From Burkholderiales bacterium RIFOXYD12_FULL_59_19 (GTDB lineage: Bacteria; Pseudomonadota; Gammaproteobacteria; Burkholderiales; Burkholderiaceae_C), in the NCBI GenBank assembly GCA_001771065.1, contig MESQ01000024.1:1-50778 (forward strand): a stretch of 50,778 nucleotides of DNA, read 5' to 3'. The notes beneath the pieces were generated by a model. The model saw only the letters and a list, made by a program, of their open reading frames with translations. It searched no databases and had not been told where the DNA came from. Positions 36,282 through 44,056 of this stretch are shown here, in pieces (within the stretch, counting starts at the first letter, position 1; each line of letters starts with the position of its first letter). Both the position numbers and the translations under genes were made by a program.

Positions 36282-36676
36282 GGGCGCATAAAGCCCCAAG
36301 CGCTTACGACTTGCCAGTCGGCGCGTGTCACCTGGTAGTGCAAGCCCACCGCGTCGCAATCCGGGTAGACCGCTGTTTTGGCCGTGCTCACATCCACGGC
36401 GCGGATCCTTGGGTCGATCTCAAAACAAATGTCAATCACTTCCTGAATCACGGTTTCCTGCAAATTGAAATGCCGGGAGCCCAAATGCGCTGACACCCGC
36501 GACCTGAGCGCGTCATAGTCCACGGTCTCGGAAATGGCGTCGTGGTAGGTACGGTAACCCGCATCGAGCAACAAACCGATGTCCATTTTGTAAGGCTGCG
36601 GCTTCTTTTTCTCGAAGTCATGAATGCCAATGGAAACTTGCAATCGCAAGCCCAGCAAACGGATCCATTTTTCCAT
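36278..36676 (-). CDS. folB: Dihydroneopterin aldolase
   Basis: This 132-residue FolB-fold protein cleaves 7,8-dihydroneopterin to 6-hydroxymethyl-dihydropterin in folate synthesis. The N-terminus [20 protein letters not shown] contains the conserved I-G-x-x-x-x-E region, and [13 protein letters not shown] plus [15 protein letters not shown] match the family. It lies two bases downstream of a pteridine-reductase-type SDR on the same strand, which gives a pterin pair. Confidence 0.9.
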   Translation of the reverse strand: MEKWIRLLGLRLQVSIGIHDFEKKKPQPYKMDIGLLLDAGYRTYHDAISETVDYDALRSRVSAHLGSRHFNLQETVIQEVIDICFEIDPRIRAVDVSTAKTAVYPDCDAVGLHYQVTRADWQVVSAWGFMRP

Positions 36677-36678
36677 GG

Positions 36679-37437
36679 CTAGACCCCAAACGCGACATCG
36701 CGACCGCGCGGCACCAGGTGCTGGCCACCGTCGACGGCCAGGGTTTGCCCGGTGATGGCATCAGACGTGTCGAGAAACACCACGCTGGCGGCAATGTCTT
36801 CGGGGGTGCTTGAGCGCCCCAGCGCCGCCATGCCGTGGGCCTTGTCAAAGTCCGTAGCGCTCATGTCGCCGCTGACCAGCGTGACCCCCGGCGCGATGGC
36901 GTTCACGCGCAACGCGGGCGCGCAGCATTGCGCCAAATAACGAATGGAAGCGTGGCTGGCCAGCTTGGCCAGGGTGTAGCTCATGTAATCGGTGTTCAGG
37001 TTGAAAATCTTCTGGTCGAGCAGCGTGACCACATGCGCCTGCGCTGCCGCATCCTGCGTCTGCCGGTGCAGCGCCAAGGTCAACTCCACCGGGGCCAGGT
37101 AATTGCTTTGCAGGTGGGCGGCGAATCGCTCTGGCGTGAAGCTGCTGGCATCGTCATAGTCAAACAGCGAGGCGCTGTTGACCAGCAGGTCAATCCGCCC
37201 CACGGTGGCCGTCACCTGCTGGATCAGGCCGGCGCGAAAATGGGCATCGGACAAATCACCACACACGGTCTCGGCAAACGCCGCGCCGGCGCTCAGGCAA
37301 TCGGTACGCGTTTGCTCTGCGTCCTGCCGGCTGGTCCAGTAATGAATGACCAGCCCGTAGCCCCGGGCGGCCAGTTGCAGACAAATGGCGCGACCAATGC
37401 GCTTGGCGCCACCGGTCACCAGTGCGATGCGTGTCAC
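36679..37437 (-). CDS. Pteridine reductase-type SDR (FolM-like)
   Basis: This is a short-chain dehydrogenase of 252 residues from the GTG at 37437 (276 from a GTG at 37509). The nucleotide motif is TGGAKRIG, that is TG-x3-R-x-G, which marks pteridine reductases (PTR1, FolM) and departs from the ordinary TG-x3-G-x-G. The catalytic Asp (LLDQKIF) and YTLAK are 13 residues apart, as in PTR1. It should reduce dihydropterin or dihydrofolate with NADPH. Its immediate neighbour folB supports a pterin role. The shorter start begins at the Rossmann fold with AAAGG before it. The longer one adds a polar, unconvincing leader. Confidence 0.8.
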   Translation of the reverse strand: MTRIALVTGGAKRIGRAICLQLAARGYGLVIHYWTSRQDAEQTRTDCLSAGAAFAETVCGDLSDAHFRAGLIQQVTATVGRIDLLVNSASLFDYDDASSFTPERFAAHLQSNYLAPVELTLALHRQTQDAAAQAHVVTLLDQKIFNLNTDYMSYTLAKLASHASIRYLAQCCAPALRVNAIAPGVTLVSGDMSATDFDKAHGMAALGRSSTPEDIAASVVFLDTSDAITGQTLAVDGGQHLVPRGRDVAFGV

Positions 37438-37543
37438 GCCCTTGCCTTTGTGTTCTGTGCTGTCACTATTTACCCCATCTGCGTTGTCGACCGTGTCCGT
37501 GCTCCGCACCCAAACCTGGCGCGAACGATCGCCGATTTTAGAG

Positions 37544-38239
37544 TTAGACGCGGCCGGCCACGGGGATACAAGCCCCGGTCACGGCAGAGGCCTGGTCGGA
37601 CAGCAGAAACGCAATCACCGCCGCCAGCTCCGCGGGGCGCACCCATTGGCTGACATCCGCAGCAGGCATGTCGGCGCGATTGGCCGGGGTATCGATGATG
37701 CTTGGCAGGACAGCATTCACGCGCAGCCCGCAGTCCTTGAATTCCTCGGCCATGGCTTCTGTCAGACGCGCCACACCGGCCTTGGAAGCGGCATAGGCGG
37801 CCATGCCGGTGGCGGCCTTTTGTGCCGCCAGGGCACCCACATTCACAATGCCACTGGCAGGGTGGCGCAGCAAATGGGGCAACGCCTGTTCCGAGGCCAC
37901 CACCGCTGTTTTGAGGTTCATGGCATACAAGCGGTCCCAGGTCGACAGTTGCCCGCCTTCGACTTTTTCCCAGGCAAAGCCACCTGCCACATTGACCAGG
38001 CCATCCAGCCCACCCATGGCCAGAGCGGCCTGGTTGAAGGCGGCGGCGGTTGACGCAGCATCGGTCAGATCAACCTGGCCCAGCACCGCCCGCACGTCGG
38101 GCACGACGGCGGTGGGCGCACGGTCCACCAGCACCACCTGCGCCCCAAGGGCCGCCAGAAAGGCCCCCACCTCGCGCCCCAGCGCACCCAGGCCGCCGGT
38201 GACAACAATCTTGTGTTGGTCGAGCATTTTTGCAGTCAT
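37544..38239 (-). CDS. Short-chain dehydrogenase/reductase
   Basis: The protein has 231 residues. The NAD(P) motif TGGLGALGREVG and the catalytic YAASKAG are present, and NVAGG plus the GIVNVGALAA serine region fit classical SDRs, although the usual Ser before the tyrosine is here in a Val-Gly-Ala context. The open frame extends 38 codons upstream, but the ATG at 38239 has AGGAGA at the right distance. The substrate is unknown. It lies upstream of the pteridine-reductase gene on the same strand with a gap of over 100 bp. Confidence 0.85.
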   Translation of the reverse strand: MTAKMLDQHKIVVTGGLGALGREVGAFLAALGAQVVLVDRAPTAVVPDVRAVLGQVDLTDAASTAAAFNQAALAMGGLDGLVNVAGGFAWEKVEGGQLSTWDRLYAMNLKTAVVASEQALPHLLRHPASGIVNVGALAAQKAATGMAAYAASKAGVARLTEAMAEEFKDCGLRVNAVLPSIIDTPANRADMPAADVSQWVRPAELAAVIAFLLSDQASAVTGACIPVAGRV

Positions 38240-38351
38240 GTTTGCGTTCTCCTGTTGGAAGTGGGGCCAGGCACAGCGGGGAGGCAGGTTTCGTCTGGAA
38301 TTCTCAAGAGAAACGTCTTCCTTATGTGGGGTTGAGAAGTATTTTTGACGC

Positions 38352-38374
38352 AAAAAAACCCGTATTAAACGGGT
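38352..38374 (-). terminator. Intrinsic terminator after tRNA-Ser
   Basis: On the minus strand a 6-bp stem (ACCCGT / ACGGGT) with a 5-base loop is followed directly by seven T. It begins four bases after the CCA end of the tRNA, so it ends the tRNA transcript. Confidence 0.85.
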
Positions 38375-38377
38375 CTC

Positions 38378-38465
38378 TGGCGGAAGCGGTGAGATTCGAA
38401 CTCACGAACCCTTGCGGGTTGCCGGTTTTCAAGACCGGTGCAATCGACCACTCTGCCACGCTTCC
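38378..38465 (-). tRNA. tRNA-Ser (anticodon UGA)
   Basis: Read on the minus strand the gene starts GGAAGCG and ends CGCTTCC-G-CCA, so the acceptor stem is perfect and CCA is encoded. The D arm (GGCAGAGTGGTCGATTGCAC), the anticodon stem CCGGTCT-TGA-AAACCGG, a long variable arm (CAACCCGCAAGGGTT), and the T loop GTTCGAATC are all visible. The long variable arm and the TGA anticodon identify serine. It is 88 bases long including CCA. Confidence 0.97.
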
Positions 38466-38490
38466 AGGGGCTGGATTCTAACCCGGCAAT

Positions 38491-39708
38491 TCAGGCCACG
38501 TTGCTCTCGCGGCGCAACAAAGCCAGGGCATCCTGTAATTTGGTATCACGGTCACTGAGCAGGGTGGTTTGGGCCTCGTGCACAAATTCCTGCCAGAGCC
38601 CGATGAAGTCGTCCTGGTGTTGCTCTGGCGCATGGGCCTGCAGGTACTGGGTGGCCAGTTCTGGCTGCCAGCCGTGTTTGCGGATTTTACGCACCAGCGT
38701 GGCGGCGGTTTTGTCGGTCAGCAGGGTTTTGGGCGCGCTGCCCGCAGCCACACACAGGCACAGTGTCAGCACGGTGCCGTCGTCACTGTGGCCCTGGGTG
38801 AGTTTGTCCCAGGCTGAGGATCTATTGCGGTCATGTTGGCCGACTTCGCTCAGGGCGTCTTCAAGCCAGAAATAGCGGCCCATGAAGGCGGGGGTCTGGT
38901 CAAACAACTTGCGCGCCGGTAAACGTGCGTCCAGCAAACGGGGCCAGTCCGCCAGCACCGACTGGCGTACGGATTCCACCACCGTGCGGTAAGCCTCGGG
39001 CAGGTTTTTGGGCAGGGTCAACTGCGTCGCCTCAATCTGCTGTTTACGCAAGCCGACAATCATTTTCTCGAACGTGACCCAGTCGGGCAGCTCTTTGCGC
39101 CGCGTCAGGTTCAGCAGCAAGGCGGTGCGGATCACGGCCTCGGCATCGGGTTCGGCGTCTTGCAGGTCATCCGCCGACAGGCCCAACTGGTCGGCAAACC
39201 AAAGCGCGGCCTCGACCACCTGCACGGCGCGCTGGCGTGCCAGAAACTCGGCCTGGTAGTCGGCAAAACTGGCCAGCGACCAGCGCGCCAGTTGCGGGAT
39301 GTGGCGGTCGCTGAAACCGCCGCGCTCGTTCATGCCGAAATGCGTGTTTTGCGGCATCACGATCAGCGCCTTGAGCAGGTCGGAGCCGGCTTTGGAACGC
39401 GACAGCAGGGAGTGATCGCGCAGCAGCCCGGCCGCCACGCGCAGGTCGCCTCGGCTTGCGTCCTGCAGGTGCAGACTGATCAGATTCACCAGCCGGTCAC
39501 GTGCCTTTTCAAGCTCGGGACGCAAATACTCGCTGCCAAAATAGCGTGCAATCTGCACCATGCCCTTGTGCGCTTCCTCAGCCATCGCAGCCAGCCTGGC
39601 CGGGTCGATGAGGCCGTGCTGCACACCATGGATCAGGGTCTTTTCAAAAAAGGGGCGCGCGTCAAACAGCGACACGCCTTGGGTGGATTCCGGCTGGGGC
39701 AGTGTCAT
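38491..39708 (-). CDS. Unknown helical protein of the J-domain cluster (405 residues)
   Basis: This 405-residue, probably all-helical soluble protein has no signal peptide or membrane helix. Visible segments include FFEKTLIHGVQHGLIDPARL near the N-terminus, a conserved-looking FGMNERGGFSDRHIPQLARW, and ALWFADQLGLSADDLQDAEPDAEAV. No catalytic motif is recognised. The ATG at 39708 lies one base after the stop of the upstream gene, so the two are translationally linked. A much longer frame runs upstream but overlaps that gene and has shadow-like composition, so it was not used. It is the last gene of the four-gene set before tRNA-Ser. Confidence 0.8.
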   Translation of the reverse strand: MTLPQPESTQGVSLFDARPFFEKTLIHGVQHGLIDPARLAAMAEEAHKGMVQIARYFGSEYLRPELEKARDRLVNLISLHLQDASRGDLRVAAGLLRDHSLLSRSKAGSDLLKALIVMPQNTHFGMNERGGFSDRHIPQLARWSLASFADYQAEFLARQRAVQVVEAALWFADQLGLSADDLQDAEPDAEAVIRTALLLNLTRRKELPDWVTFEKMIVGLRKQQIEATQLTLPKNLPEAYRTVVESVRQSVLADWPRLLDARLPARKLFDQTPAFMGRYFWLEDALSEVGQHDRNRSSAWDKLTQGHSDDGTVLTLCLCVAAGSAPKTLLTDKTAATLVRKIRKHGWQPELATQYLQAHAPEQHQDDFIGLWQEFVHEAQTTLLSDRDTKLQDALALLRRESNVA

Positions 39709-39709
39709 G

Positions 39710-40453
39710 TCAAATCGCGGATTCTTCGTCGGGGTCGATGGCCGCGGGCGTGGCTTTGCCGCGGTCGGTGTCGCTGGTTTCAAACTTGCCGTCGTCCTCG
39801 GCCATATCTTCTTCGTCCAGACCCAGCTCGAAGGCGCGTGCCTTGGCGCGCAACACCAGGAGCATTTCAATGAACAGGTCGGGATTTTCGTAACGCAGCA
39901 GCCAGGCCAGTTGCATCCAGTCGGAATCGGCCACTTCGTCCTGGTCGAGCCGGGCACTGGCGTAGGCGTTGGCGCGCAGTTCGTCTTCTGGCAGCATGTC
40001 GCCGTCGTCTTCGACGGTGTCAAAGGTGCCGGTGCGGGCAAAGGCCTCTATGCGGCTCCACTTTTCTTCAAAATAGTCGGCCAGCGCTTCGCTGCCGCCT
40101 TCGAGGTCGCCAATGGCGTTGATGAAGGCCAGCGGGTCGGCGCCGTCCCGGAAAATGATCGAGTTCATCATGCCGCGCAAATGGCTGCGGGTCAGGTCGC
40201 GGTATTGTTTTTCAATGACCACCGCGCGGGCAAACTGCTCGGGCGTGAGCATCAGGTTGATGATGGAAGCACGCGAGTTGTCGTACTCGCGAATCACCGC
40301 CAGCACATCCTTGGGCGGCAGCTGCGCCAGCACCTCCATCAACGCGCCATCACCTTCGCGGTCGGCCAATTCAACCAGGGCCGACTCTGCGCCCACAATG
40401 TCACCTGCGGCAATCAGGGACTGCGTTTTTTCGATCAAAGCCAAATGCTGCAT
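39710..40453 (-). CDS. Unknown acidic protein of the J-domain cluster (247 residues)
   Basis: The protein has 247 residues. The N-terminal half is helical (IEKTQSLIAAGDIVGAESAL, LAQLPPKDVLAVIREYD, LRGMMNSIIFRDGADPL). The last third is strongly acidic (VEDDGDMLPEDE, LDEEDMAEDDGKFE, IDPDEESAI) and probably flexible. The segment LPPKDVLAVIREYD loosely recalls helical bundles such as the MgtE N-domain, but this is not a confident match. AGGAA precedes the ATG. The stop is one base from the next start. Confidence 0.8.
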   Translation of the reverse strand: MQHLALIEKTQSLIAAGDIVGAESALVELADREGDGALMEVLAQLPPKDVLAVIREYDNSRASIINLMLTPEQFARAVVIEKQYRDLTRSHLRGMMNSIIFRDGADPLAFINAIGDLEGGSEALADYFEEKWSRIEAFARTGTFDTVEDDGDMLPEDELRANAYASARLDQDEVADSDWMQLAWLLRYENPDLFIEMLLVLRAKARAFELGLDEEDMAEDDGKFETSDTDRGKATPAAIDPDEESAI

Positions 40454-40498
40454 GTAGGGTTCCTGTGGAGTCGATGAAGTCTTGTGGGTGCGGGCGCT

Positions 40499-41068
40499 TC
40501 AGTCCTTGCGGTCAAAGCCGTGCTCTTCCAGCCAATCGGCGCTGGATTCTTCGTGGTCATGGTGTTGTTCGCCGTCTTTGTCGAAGTCGTCGGCGTGGTC
40601 CTGCCGACGCACGGCGCCATGCGTTGCGCCTGCATCATTGTCATGGTTTTCCTGCGCAGCAGCCTCAAGGTGATGCGGCGACGGCCGGTGGTACAGGTAC
40701 TCCAGCGCCGCCGCCACCACCATGAACCAGTCGCCTTGGGGCTCCAGCAACAGGCTGTCGGCCAGTTCCTGCGCCCAGGGGGTCAGTTGCACGGCGTCAC
40801 CCAGACTGCTCCAGTCCGGAAACTCGTCAGACTCCAGGGTGAGCACCTGCTCCATCACAGTCGGCAACTCAAAGTGAAAGCCGTCGTGAAACACCACGGC
40901 CACCATCTCGGGGCTCAGTTCCATCATCTGCTTCAAAAAGCTGATCTGGCCACGCTTTTCCAGCAGGCGCTTGCGCAGCACATTGCGCCCCTCCGAGTCA
41001 AACGCGAGGTCGTCAATCTCGGCTTGGTAAGACGTGCGCAGCGCGCGAAAAAAAGCAGACATACTCAT
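40499..41068 (-). CDS. Unknown protein with His/Asp-rich tail, next to the J-domain gene
   Basis: The protein has 189 residues. The first about 135 residues form a helical domain (MSAFFRALRTSYQAEIDDLAF, ISFLKQMMELSPEMVAVVFH, GDWFMVVAAALEYLYH). The remaining about 55 residues are packed with His, Asp and Glu (HHLEAAAQENHDNDAGATHG, DGEQHHDHEE), a composition that could bind divalent metal. The ATG at 41068 is chosen, and another Met lies two codons later. An upstream extension overlapping the J-domain gene was rejected. It has a 25-bp gap to the J-domain gene and 45 bp to the next gene. Confidence 0.8.
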   Translation of the reverse strand: MSMSAFFRALRTSYQAEIDDLAFDSEGRNVLRKRLLEKRGQISFLKQMMELSPEMVAVVFHDGFHFELPTVMEQVLTLESDEFPDWSSLGDAVQLTPWAQELADSLLLEPQGDWFMVVAAALEYLYHRPSPHHLEAAAQENHDNDAGATHGAVRRQDHADDFDKDGEQHHDHEESSADWLEEHGFDRKD

Positions 41069-41093
41069 GGCGTTCTCGAATGTGGGGTTGGTT

Positions 41094-41369
41094 TCAAATG
41101 ATGCGACTGAAGTAATCTTGCCAAATCGCACGGGCGGTATCGATCGGGCTGTCGAGCAGGTTGCGCTGGCGATTGTCATCATAAGCTTTGCGCTTGTCGG
41201 GGTCCGACAACACCTCGTAGGCCACCTGGACCAGCCTAAAGCGTGCGGCGGCATCGGCGGCGCTGCTGCGGTCCGGGTGGTGGCGGGCTGCCTGCTGGCG
41301 AAAGGCCTTTTTGATGTCGGCCAGCGTGGCTGACGGGCTCAGGCCCAGGGCGGAGTAATGGTCTTGCAT
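41094..41369 (-). CDS. Minimal J-domain protein
   Basis: This 91-residue protein is little more than a J domain. DHYSALGLSPSATLADIKKA opens it, the HPD tripeptide that stimulates Hsp70 is at residues 31-33, and AYEVLSDPDKRKAYD closes helix III-IV. There is no Gly/Phe region, zinc finger or client-binding domain, so specificity must come from the short tail or from partner proteins. The ATG at 41369 is preferred to a TTG nine codons upstream. It is close behind apt and leads the unknown genes, which suggests an Hsp70 co-chaperone acting with them. Confidence 0.9.
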   Translation of the reverse strand: MQDHYSALGLSPSATLADIKKAFRQQAARHHPDRSSAADAAARFRLVQVAYEVLSDPDKRKAYDDNRQRNLLDSPIDTARAIWQDYFSRII

Positions 41370-41392
41370 CTGGCAGTTCGGGGAATGGGGCC

Positions 41393-41947
41393 TCAATGGC
41401 CGGCAAAATCAACCAGGGTGAACAAGGTCAACCCACCCGCGCGCAGCTTGTCAGATCCACCAAGCTCGGGCAAATCCACAATGACAGCGCCTTCCATGAC
41501 TGCAGCACCCAGTTTTTCCAGCAGCTTTTTGCCGGCCATCATGGTGCCTCCGGTGGCAATCAGGTCATCAATCAAGAGCACGCGCTGGCCCGGTTTGACG
41601 GCGTCGGTATGCAGCTCAACTGTGGCGCTGCCATACTCCAGCTCATAGGTTTCTGCCACCGTGGTAAAAGGAAGTTTGCCTTTCTTGCGGATCGGCACAA
41701 AGCCCACACCCAGTTCGTAGGCCACTACCGCGCCCAAAATAAAGCCCCGCGCATCGAGCCCAGCCACCACATCCGGTCGGCGCTCGGGGTCCATGTAGCG
41801 GTGCACAAAGGCATCGATCAGCACCCGAAATACCTTGGCGTCCTGCAGCAGCGGCGTGATGTCGCGAAACTGCACACCCGGCGCAGGCCAGTCCGGCACG
41901 GTACGAATGTGCTCACGCAGGTATTGGTTCACACTGATGTTTGGCAT
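41393..41947 (-). CDS. apt: Adenine phosphoribosyltransferase
   Basis: The protein has 184 residues. It converts adenine and PRPP to AMP in purine salvage. The PRPP-binding motif [17 protein letters not shown] is complete. [19 protein letters not shown] and FRDITPLL are the other family segments. Its 3' end lies 23 bases before the preferred J-domain start and overlaps the alternative one, so it may be co-transcribed with the four-gene J cluster. Confidence 0.95.
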   Translation of the reverse strand: MPNISVNQYLREHIRTVPDWPAPGVQFRDITPLLQDAKVFRVLIDAFVHRYMDPERRPDVVAGLDARGFILGAVVAYELGVGFVPIRKKGKLPFTTVAETYELEYGSATVELHTDAVKPGQRVLLIDDLIATGGTMMAGKKLLEKLGAAVMEGAVIVDLPELGGSDKLRAGGLTLFTLVDFAGH

Positions 41948-42006
41948 AAAGGGTCCGGATCAATCAAAGTACCTTATTGTGCCCCGCGCCAAGGGCACGC
42001 CAGGCG

Positions 42007-43998
42007 TCAAAAACTGCCCTTGAGCAGCGTGCGCTCGGCTTGCTCCAGCGTGTCGGCCTTGCCCGAGAGCAGTAGCGAGTCGCCTGCCATCAACACCAGA
42101 TCGTCCGTCAATTTGGTGACTTGCCCGGTTTTTCGACGCAAGCTGACCAGCTGTACCCCCATGGCGTCCCATTCCACATCACCCACGTTGCGGCCCAACG
42201 ATCTGGCCGTCAGCGGCAACAACACCGAACTCAAACGCTCCTGCTGCAATTCGTCGATCGAACCGTCATCAGCACCGCGAAAAAAACCGCGCAACAGTTT
42301 GTATCGCGCCTCGCGCTGCTCCTGCACCAGGCGCAGCACCCGGCGCATGGGCACACCCACCAGCGCCAGCGCGTGGCCGGCCAGCATCAACGAGCCCTCA
42401 ATGGCTTCCGGCACCACCTCGGTGGCACCCGCGTGTTGCAGCGCTTCCAGGTCATGGTCGTCCTGCGTGCGCACCACCACCGGTACCTGGGGCGCGTGTT
42501 CCTTGATGTGGGCCAGCACCTTCATGGCACTGGGGGTCTCCAGATAAGTGACCACCACGGCGCTGGCGCGCGCCAAACCGGCCGCCATCAGCGCCTGCAG
42601 GCGGGCGGCATCGCCAAACACCACTGAATCACCAGCGGCTGCGGCCTGGCGCACCCGGTCAGGGTCGAGGTCGAGCGCAATGTAGGGAATGGATTCCTTG
42701 TCGAGCATGCGCGCCAGATTCTGACCGCAGCGGCCATAGCCACAAATGATCACGTGTTTGTTAGCCTTGATCGACTTGCGCGCAATACTGGTCATCTGCA
42801 CCGACTCCATTAGCCACTCATTGCTGACAAGCTTCATCACAATCTGGTTGCTGCGCATCACAATAAACGGGGTAGCAAGCATCGACAGCACCATCGCCGC
42901 CAGAATGGGGTTGAGCAGTTCGGGCGGCACCAAATCGCTCCCTTGCGCCAGCGTCAGCAGCACAAAACCGAACTCACCGGCTTGCGCCAGATACAAACCG
43001 GTACGCAGGGCAACACCCATGGACGAGCCCAGAACACGCGCCAAAAAGGTCACCACCACCGCCTTGTAGAGCACGGGCACCGTGACCAGCAACAACACCA
43101 GCGGCCATCGCTCCAGCACCAGACGCCAGTCCAGCATCATGCCAATACTAATGAAAAACAGCCCCAACAGCACATCATGAAACGGCCGGATGTCGGTTTC
43201 CACCTGGTGTTTGTACTGGGTCTCGGAAATCAACATCCCCGCAATAAACGCGCCCAGCGCCAGGCTCAAGCCCGCCAGCTCGGTCAACCAGGCCAAGCCC
43301 AATGTGACCAACAACAGGTTCAGCACAAACAGTTCTTCGCTCTTGCGCCGTGCCACCAGGGTCAGCCACCAACGCATGATGAGCGGCCCGCCCACCAGCA
43401 GCACGGTAATCAGTGCAGTGGCTTTGAACAGCGCCCAGACCAAGGTTTCCACCATCTGCTCGGGCGATGCACTCAGGGCCGGAATCAACACCAGCAACGG
43501 CACCACCGCCAAGTCCTGGAACAGCAGCACACCCATGACACGCTTGCCGTGCTCGGTCTCCATTTCCAGCCGCTCGCTCATGAGCTTAACCACAATCGCG
43601 GTGCTGCTCATGGCCATGGCACTGGACAAGGCCAGCGCCGTGCGCCAGTCCATACCCCAATACTTCGGTGCGAGCTCGGCAAACGCCATGCTGGCCGCCG
43701 TGGTCACCAGCATGGTCAGCGCCACCTGGAACAAGCCCAGCCCAAAGACATGGTTGCGCATGGAGCGCAACTTGGGCAGGTTGAATTCCAGCCCGATCAC
43801 AAACATCAAAAACACCACACCAAATTCACCCAGATGGCGCACTCCGTCGGCGTTTTTGGCCAGTGCCAGCGCGTTCGGACCAATCACCACACCCACCGCC
43901 AGATAGCCCAACATGGGCGGCAGTTTGAGCGAGCGACAGGCCACCACGCCAAGCACGGCCGCCAGCAAATACAACAGGGTTAAATCAAGTGGGTTCAC
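42007..43998 (-). CDS. Kef-type K+/H+ antiporter with TrkA-N and TrkA-C domains (CPA2)
   Basis: The protein has 663 residues. About 12 transmembrane helices span residues 1-385, including GLEFNLPKLR and the transport-core AMSSTAIVVKLM. A Rossmann TrkA-N domain begins near 413 (HVIICGYGRCGQNLARML), with the NAD-binding glycines, and a TrkA-C domain ends the protein (about 575-655). It resembles KefB/KefC efflux systems, but no KefF/KefG ancillary gene is present. The start is GTG. It is divergent from kdsD with a 58-bp gap, a neighbourhood common upstream of LPS genes in this group. Confidence 0.92.
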   Translation of the reverse strand: MNPLDLTLLYLLAAVLGVVACRSLKLPPMLGYLAVGVVIGPNALALAKNADGVRHLGEFGVVFLMFVIGLEFNLPKLRSMRNHVFGLGLFQVALTMLVTTAASMAFAELAPKYWGMDWRTALALSSAMAMSSTAIVVKLMSERLEMETEHGKRVMGVLLFQDLAVVPLLVLIPALSASPEQMVETLVWALFKATALITVLLVGGPLIMRWWLTLVARRKSEELFVLNLLLVTLGLAWLTELAGLSLALGAFIAGMLISETQYKHQVETDIRPFHDVLLGLFFISIGMMLDWRLVLERWPLVLLLVTVPVLYKAVVVTFLARVLGSSMGVALRTGLYLAQAGEFGFVLLTLAQGSDLVPPELLNPILAAMVLSMLATPFIVMRSNQIVMKLVSNEWLMESVQMTSIARKSIKANKHVIICGYGRCGQNLARMLDKESIPYIALDLDPDRVRQAAAAGDSVVFGDAARLQALMAAGLARASAVVVTYLETPSAMKVLAHIKEHAPQVPVVVRTQDDHDLEALQHAGATEVVPEAIEGSLMLAGHALALVGVPMRRVLRLVQEQREARYKLLRGFFRGADDGSIDELQQERLSSVLLPLTARSLGRNVGDVEWDAMGVQLVSLRRKTGQVTKLTDDLVLMAGDSLLLSGKADTLEQAERTLLKGSF

Positions 43999-44056
43999 CC
44001 CCCGATACTACCAAGCACACGAACCACTTCAGAGGTCGGCCCGATAGAATGCTGCC

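Noticed and set aside
39709..40041. N-terminal extension of the 405-residue cluster protein
   Set aside because: It overlaps the upstream acidic-protein gene in another frame, and its Pro/Thr/Cys-rich sequence looks like an out-of-frame reading.
42943..43983. 346-codon open frame antisense to the Kef antiporter
   Set aside because: The product is almost only Gln, His and Arg, the complement of a hydrophobic membrane protein gene.
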